Shown: positions 59,604 to 64,000 of the stretch, in pieces
Position numbering within the stretch: position 1 is the first letter of the stretch
Layout: every line of letters begins with the position of its first letter
From: Prevotella sp. E9-3
GTDB lineage: Bacteria > Bacteroidota > Bacteroidia > Bacteroidales > Bacteroidaceae
Direction: 5' to 3'
Assembly (NCBI RefSeq): GCF_022024015.1
Contig: NZ_CP091786.1
Span: 1,860,001-1,924,000 of the forward strand
DNA length: 64,000 nt
Made by a program: the position numbers and the translations under genes
Notes under the pieces: generated by a model
What the model was told of the DNA's origin: nothing
Seen by the model: only the letters and a program-made list of their open reading frames with translations
Database searches by the model: none

Positions 59604-62309
59604 ATGGAAATTGCAAGTAAATACGACCCGAAAGAGGTAGAAAGCAAATGGTATCAGTACTGGCTTGACAACAAGCTGTTTGCCAGCAAGCCAGATGGTA
59701 GAGAACCCTACACTATCGTTATCCCACCACCCAACGTAACTGGCGTGCTACACATGGGCCACATGCTCAACAACACTATTCAGGATATTCTAGTGCGCCG
59801 TGCACGAATGGAAGGCAAAAACGCATGCTGGGTGCCCGGTACCGACCACGCATCAATCGCCACAGAAGCAAAGGTGGTAAAGAAACTGGCTGCACAGGGA
59901 ATTAAGAAACACGACCTGACACGTGAAGAATTCCTGAAGCATGCATGGGAATGGACCGACGAGCATGGCGGCATCATCCTCAAGCAGCTGCGCCGACTTG
60001 GAGCTTCGTGCGACTGGGACCGCACAGCCTTTACCATGGACGAGAAGCGTTCAAAGAGCGTTATCAAGGTGTTCGTTGACCTCTATCGCAAGGGCTACAT
60101 CTACCGCGGACTTCGTATGGTGAACTGGGACCCCAAGGCTCTCACCGCCCTCAGCGACGAAGAGGTTGTATATAAAGAGGAACAGAGCCACCTGTTCAAT
60201 CTGAAATATTATGTAGAGGGACTTGACTCGCTCGAGAATGAAGAAGAGCTCAAAGCCGAAGGAAACATCATCCACAAGGACAGCAAGGGCTACTATGCCG
60301 TAGTGGCCACTACCCGTCCAGAAACAATCATGGGCGATACCGCAATGTGTATCAACCCCAAAGACCCCAAAAACCAGTGGCTGAAGGGCAGAAAGGTGAT
60401 TGTACCTCTTGTGAACCGCGTGATTCCTGTGATAGAAGACCGATACGTAGAGATAGAATTCGGTACAGGCTGTCTGAAGGTGACCCCCGCCCACGACAAG
60501 AACGATAACATGCTGGGCAAGACTCACAATCTGGAAACTATCGATATATTCAATGCCGACGGCACCATCTCAAATCAGTCAACACTCTACGTGGGCATGG
60601 ACCGCTTTGAATGCCGCAAGCAGATAGCCAAAGATCTGCAAGACGCCGGACTGATGGAGAAAATCGAGGACTACACCAACAAGGTGGGCTACTCTGAGCG
60701 CAACCCAGACACAGCCATCGAGCCAAGACTCTCACTGCAGTGGTTCCTCAAAATGCAGCACTTTGCCGACATTGCCCTGCCTCCTGTGCTGAACGGGGAA
60801 ATGCATTTCTATCCGCAGAAATACGTAAACACCTATAAGAACTGGCTGGAGAATATTCAAGACTGGTGTATCAGCCGACAGTTGTGGTGGGGCCACCGCA
60901 TTCCTGCCTATTATTACGACACAGAGAAATTTGTAGTGGCAGAAACCGCTGAAGAGGCTCTGGAACTGGCTCGCAAGGAAAGCGGAAACGCTAATTTGCA
61001 GATGAGCGACCTGAAGCAGGACGAGGATGCACTCGACACATGGTTCTCATCATGGCTATGGCCAGTATCTCTGTTCGACGGCATCAACAATCCTGGCAAC
61101 GAGGAAATCAACTATTATTATCCCACAAGCGACCTCGTTACGGGCCCAGATATCATTTTCTTCTGGGTAGCTCGCATGATTATGGCTGGCGAGGAGTATC
61201 TCGGCAAGTTCCCCTTCAAGAACGTTTACTTCACTGGTATCGTTCGCGACAAGCTGGGACGCAAGATGTCTAAATCGCTCGGCAACTCGCCAGACCCCAT
61301 CGACCTCATCGATAAATTCGGTGCCGACGGTGTACGTATGGGCATGATGCTTTCGGCTCCTGCAGGAAACGATATTCTGTTTGATGAAGCTCTCTGCGAA
61401 CAGGGTCGTAATTTCAACAACAAGATTTGGAATGCCTTCCGACTGGTGAAAGGCTGGCAGGTGGCAGAAGAGCCAGCCACAACAGCCAACAAGCAGGCTG
61501 TGAAATGGATGGACGCCATGCTGCGCAAGGCCAATGCCGAAATGGAAGACCACTTCTCAAAATATCGTATCAGCGATGCCTTGATGACCGTCTATAAACT
61601 ATTCTGGGACGAGTTCTCATCATGGTATCTGGAGATGGTGAAGCCTGCCTATGTGGACGGCAAGCCACAGCCCATCGACAGCGAGACATACAACGCTACG
61701 CTTCGTTTCTTCGAAACGCTGCTGAAGATGCTGCACCCCTTCATGCCGTTCATCACGGAAGAACTCTGGCAGGCACTCTACGACCGCAAAGAAGGCGAGA
61801 GCATCATGCGCGACTGCCTCAAACTGAGCGGTCTTACTGCTGAAGACGAGCAGCTGATAGCCGACATCGAACAGGTGAAGTTAGTAGTTTCTGGCGTGCG
61901 CACCGTGCGTTCTTCAAAGAACATTGCACCAAAGGAGAAACTTCAGCTTCAGGCTATCGGCAGCAACCGTTTCGAGCACTACAACGACATCGTAAAGAAG
62001 ATGGCCAACCTGAGCGACATCACCGTTGTGGAAACGAAGGATGCCACAGCCTCGGCCTTCATGGTAGGAACCGACGAATTTGCCGTTCCCCTCGGCACAA
62101 TGATCAATGTAGAGGAAGAGGTGAAGAAGATGGAAGCTCAGATTGAGCATCTGGAAGGCTTCCTGAACTCAGTAAAGAAAAAACTTTCCAACGAGCGTTT
62201 CGTGCAGAATGCTCCAGAAGCCGTGGTGGCCTTGGAGCGTAAGAAACAAGCCGACGCAGAGGAAAAGATTCAGACGCTTCGCGAATCAATTGAGGCGCTG
62301 AAAAAATAA
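59604..62309 (+). CDS. valS: Valine-tRNA ligase
   Basis: 901 residues, full length. Class I signature HMGH in [15 protein letters not shown] (about 42-56) and KMSKS in [14 protein letters not shown] (about 552-565). The editing (CP1) domain lies between, with [12 protein letters not shown] (about 234-245). The anticodon-binding domain and a C-terminal coiled coil (about 835-901, [18 protein letters not shown]) complete it. It charges tRNA-Val and clears mischarged threonine. It stands behind the 46-bp inverted repeat region and 18 bp ahead of the AspT/YidE-like transporter gene, with which it may be co-transcribed. Confidence 0.96.
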   Translation: MEIASKYDPKEVESKWYQYWLDNKLFASKPDGREPYTIVIPPPNVTGVLHMGHMLNNTIQDILVRRARMEGKNACWVPGTDHASIATEAKVVKKLAAQGIKKHDLTREEFLKHAWEWTDEHGGIILKQLRRLGASCDWDRTAFTMDEKRSKSVIKVFVDLYRKGYIYRGLRMVNWDPKALTALSDEEVVYKEEQSHLFNLKYYVEGLDSLENEEELKAEGNIIHKDSKGYYAVVATTRPETIMGDTAMCINPKDPKNQWLKGRKVIVPLVNRVIPVIEDRYVEIEFGTGCLKVTPAHDKNDNMLGKTHNLETIDIFNADGTISNQSTLYVGMDRFECRKQIAKDLQDAGLMEKIEDYTNKVGYSERNPDTAIEPRLSLQWFLKMQHFADIALPPVLNGEMHFYPQKYVNTYKNWLENIQDWCISRQLWWGHRIPAYYYDTEKFVVAETAEEALELARKESGNANLQMSDLKQDEDALDTWFSSWLWPVSLFDGINNPGNEEINYYYPTSDLVTGPDIIFFWVARMIMAGEEYLGKFPFKNVYFTGIVRDKLGRKMSKSLGNSPDPIDLIDKFGADGVRMGMMLSAPAGNDILFDEALCEQGRNFNNKIWNAFRLVKGWQVAEEPATTANKQAVKWMDAMLRKANAEMEDHFSKYRISDALMTVYKLFWDEFSSWYLEMVKPAYVDGKPQPIDSETYNATLRFFETLLKMLHPFMPFITEELWQALYDRKEGESIMRDCLKLSGLTAEDEQLIADIEQVKLVVSGVRTVRSSKNIAPKEKLQLQAIGSNRFEHYNDIVKKMANLSDITVVETKDATASAFMVGTDEFAVPLGTMINVEEEVKKMEAQIEHLEGFLNSVKKKLSNERFVQNAPEAVVALERKKQADAEEKIQTLRESIEALKK

Positions 62310-62327
62310 TCATATTATTAATTTTAT

Positions 62328-64000
62328 ATGGATTGGTTAATTAATCTGTTTACTAATTCCGAATCGGTAGCCCACATAGCACTTCTCTATGCCATCGTGA
62401 TAGCAGTGGGTGTGTACCTTGGAAAAATCAAAATTGCAGGTGTATCACTGGGTGTTACCTTTGTGCTCTTTGCAGGTATTGTGGCTGGTCACTTCGGATT
62501 TACCGCTCCCACGCCTATTCTTACCTTTATTCAGGACTTCGGACTCATATTGTTTGTGTTCATGATAGGACTGCAGGTAGGACCGGGTTTCTTCGAGAGC
62601 TTCGGCACAGCAGGATTGAAGCTGAATGCCCTGGCTACATCAATGATTCTGTTGAACATCGCCGTGATGTTCGGCTGCTACTACATCTTCTTTGACACAA
62701 GCAATCCTACCAGTCTGCCTATGATGGTGGGTACGCTTTACGGTGCCGTAACAAACACCCCTGGTCTTGGTGCTGCCAACGAAGCGCTGAGCTCAGTATT
62801 TGGAGCTAATGCACCTCAGATAGCATCTGCCTATGCCTGTGCCTACCCTCTTGGTGTACTCGGCATCATCGGAGCCATTATCTTGGTGCGCTACATCTGC
62901 AAGGTGAAGTTTGAACAGGAAGAGGCAGCACTCGAGGAACAGAGCGGTGCAAAGGCAACACAAAAGCCTCACCACATGCACCTCGAAGTAACCAACAAAT
63001 ACTTGGAGGGAAAGACCATTCTTCAGGTACACAACTTCCTGAATCGTGACTTTGTGGTATCACGAATTCTGCATGACGGTCATGTATCAATTCCTAATCG
63101 TGATACCATCTTCCATCTGGGTGACCAAATGTACATCGTGTGTGCAGAAGCTGACTACGAGGCTATTGTGGCCTTTATCGGTCCTGTTATCGAAGTAAAC
63201 TGGGATCAGCAAGACCAGCCACTGGTGTCTAAGCGCATTGTGGTTACCAACCCGAAAATCAACGGTAAGTCATTCGGCGACATGCACTTCTCGAGTGTTT
63301 ATGGAGTAAACGTTACCCGCGTGACCCGTCACGGAATGGATATCTTCGCTTCGCCTTCACTTCCCCTGCAGGTGGGTGACCGCATTATGGTTGTAGGCCC
63401 CGAGGATGCTGTTGACAATGTGGCCCACAAAATGGGTAATTCCATCAAACGTCTGGATGCACCAAATATCGCCACAATATTCGTAGGTATCTTCCTCGGC
63501 ATCATATTCGGCTCTATACCCTTCATTCCGGCCATGCCGCTCATGAAACTGGGTATCGCCGGCGGACCGCTGATCATCGCTATTCTCATAGGCCGTTATG
63601 GATATAAAATCAAGCTGGTCACTTATACCACTACTTCAGCCAATATGATGCTCCGCGAAATAGGACTGGTACTCTTCCTGGCATCGGTAGGCATCAAAGC
63701 AGGAGCAGGATTCTTCGAAACGGTGATGCAAGGCGACGGAATGCTCTATGTGCTCACAGGCTTCCTCATCACCATCATCCCCATCCTGATTGTAGGACCT
63801 ATAGCCCGCTGGAAGTTCAAGTTCAACTATTTCACCATAGCAGGCATGATATCAGGCACTTACACCGATCCGCCAGCACTGGCCTATTCAAATAGTATCT
63901 GTTCGAAAGAGGCACCTGCCGTAGGCTATTCAACGGTGTATCCTCTCGCCATGTTCCTCCGCATCCTGACCGCACAGCTCATTGTGCTCTTCTTCTGCGG
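62328..64000 (+). CDS. AspT/YidE-type putative transporter (partial, runs off the right edge)
   Basis: ATG at 62328-62330; the frame is open to base 64000, about 557 residues. This nearly equals the usual family length, so only a few residues should be missing. Two hydrophobic blocks of about five segments each (about 1-190 and 380-557) surround two RCK/TrkA-C-like domains (about 215-370: [15 protein letters not shown] and then [13 protein letters not shown]). The repeat motifs GPGFFESF and GAGFFETV and the pairs [13 protein letters not shown] and [13 protein letters not shown] show the internal duplication of the AspT/YidE/YbjL antiporter family. Substrate is unknown; aspartate:alanine exchange is known only for AspT. 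It is 18 bp from valS. Confidence 0.85.
   Translation, partial: MDWLINLFTNSESVAHIALLYAIVIAVGVYLGKIKIAGVSLGVTFVLFAGIVAGHFGFTAPTPILTFIQDFGLILFVFMIGLQVGPGFFESFGTAGLKLNALATSMILLNIAVMFGCYYIFFDTSNPTSLPMMVGTLYGAVTNTPGLGAANEALSSVFGANAPQIASAYACAYPLGVLGIIGAIILVRYICKVKFEQEEAALEEQSGAKATQKPHHMHLEVTNKYLEGKTILQVHNFLNRDFVVSRILHDGHVSIPNRDTIFHLGDQMYIVCAEADYEAIVAFIGPVIEVNWDQQDQPLVSKRIVVTNPKINGKSFGDMHFSSVYGVNVTRVTRHGMDIFASPSLPLQVGDRIMVVGPEDAVDNVAHKMGNSIKRLDAPNIATIFVGIFLGIIFGSIPFIPAMPLMKLGIAGGPLIIAILIGRYGYKIKLVTYTTTSANMMLREIGLVLFLASVGIKAGAGFFETVMQGDGMLYVLTGFLITIIPILIVGPIARWKFKFNYFTIAGMISGTYTDPPALAYSNSICSKEAPAVGYSTVYPLAMFLRILTAQLIVLFFC

Overview
The window looks like a chromosomal segment of a Bacteroidota bacterium of the Prevotella/Bacteroides type. 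Pointers are FimB/Mfa2-type fimbrial lipoproteins, a FeoA-FeoB fusion, a Rho factor with a long disordered insertion, a GGGtGRT protein, a type B T9SS sorting domain, a TonB receptor, and about fifteen upstream regions with the Bacteroidetes -7 box TAnnTTTG (often with TTG/TTTG about 20 bp further up) in place of E. coli-type promoters. No tRNA, rRNA, CRISPR array, integrase or transposase was recognised. Most of the window is housekeeping.

Layout. 1-2177: two GC-rich fimbrial lipoprotein genes (minus), one cut by the left edge and one carrying an in-frame palindromic repeat. 2539-5338: dcuB-aspA, an aspartate-to-fumarate and C4-dicarboxylate exchange module. 5485-9630: S41 protease, dCMP deaminase and M3 peptidase (minus). 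9783-12596: lysS and gpsA. 12636-13625: a hemerythrin/RIC-like protein fused to a LuxR DNA-binding domain. 13701-26057: eight tightly packed minus-strand genes. The first five in transcription order encode a zinc-ribbon protein, a membrane Ser/Thr kinase with a hexapeptide DRT repeat, a four-module CbxX-type AAA+ protein, a zinc-ribbon/FHA protein and a PP2C phosphatase. Then follow metA, a U32 peptidase and a zinc-ribbon membrane protein. 26264-32416: M13 peptidase, ABC-F ATPase and a GH43 glycosidase. 32593-41961 (plus): T9SS-sorted PKD protein, uvrA, TonB receptor, dnaB, and a NifU-like/GGGtGRT pair. 42100-42405: a 47-residue ORF and a truncated, frameshifted FKBP remnant. 42369-58832 (minus): beta-helix lipoprotein, reverse rubrerythrin, UvrD/PcrA helicase, DUF554 protein, rho, receiver-histidine kinase, feoAB, pfkA, nhaD, rnz, a lipocalin-like lipoprotein and mazG. 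58833-59603: a long non-coding gap with a 46-bp inverted repeat around an AT-rich palindrome. 59604-64000: valS and an AspT/YidE-type transporter cut by the right edge.

The best candidate for an undescribed system is the phosphothreonine-signalling operon at 17419-26057. Kinase, phosphatase, FHA reader, AAA+ machine and several zinc ribbons sit in one transcription unit with ATGA start-stop overlaps, and the kinase carries a repeat that could be the substrate or docking array for the FHA protein. Also worth study are the hemerythrin-LuxR sensor, the NifU-like/GGGtGRT pair, the 46-bp inverted-repeat element, the in-frame palindrome at 1506-1541, and a 13-bp hairpin that encloses the start codon of the beta-helix lipoprotein.
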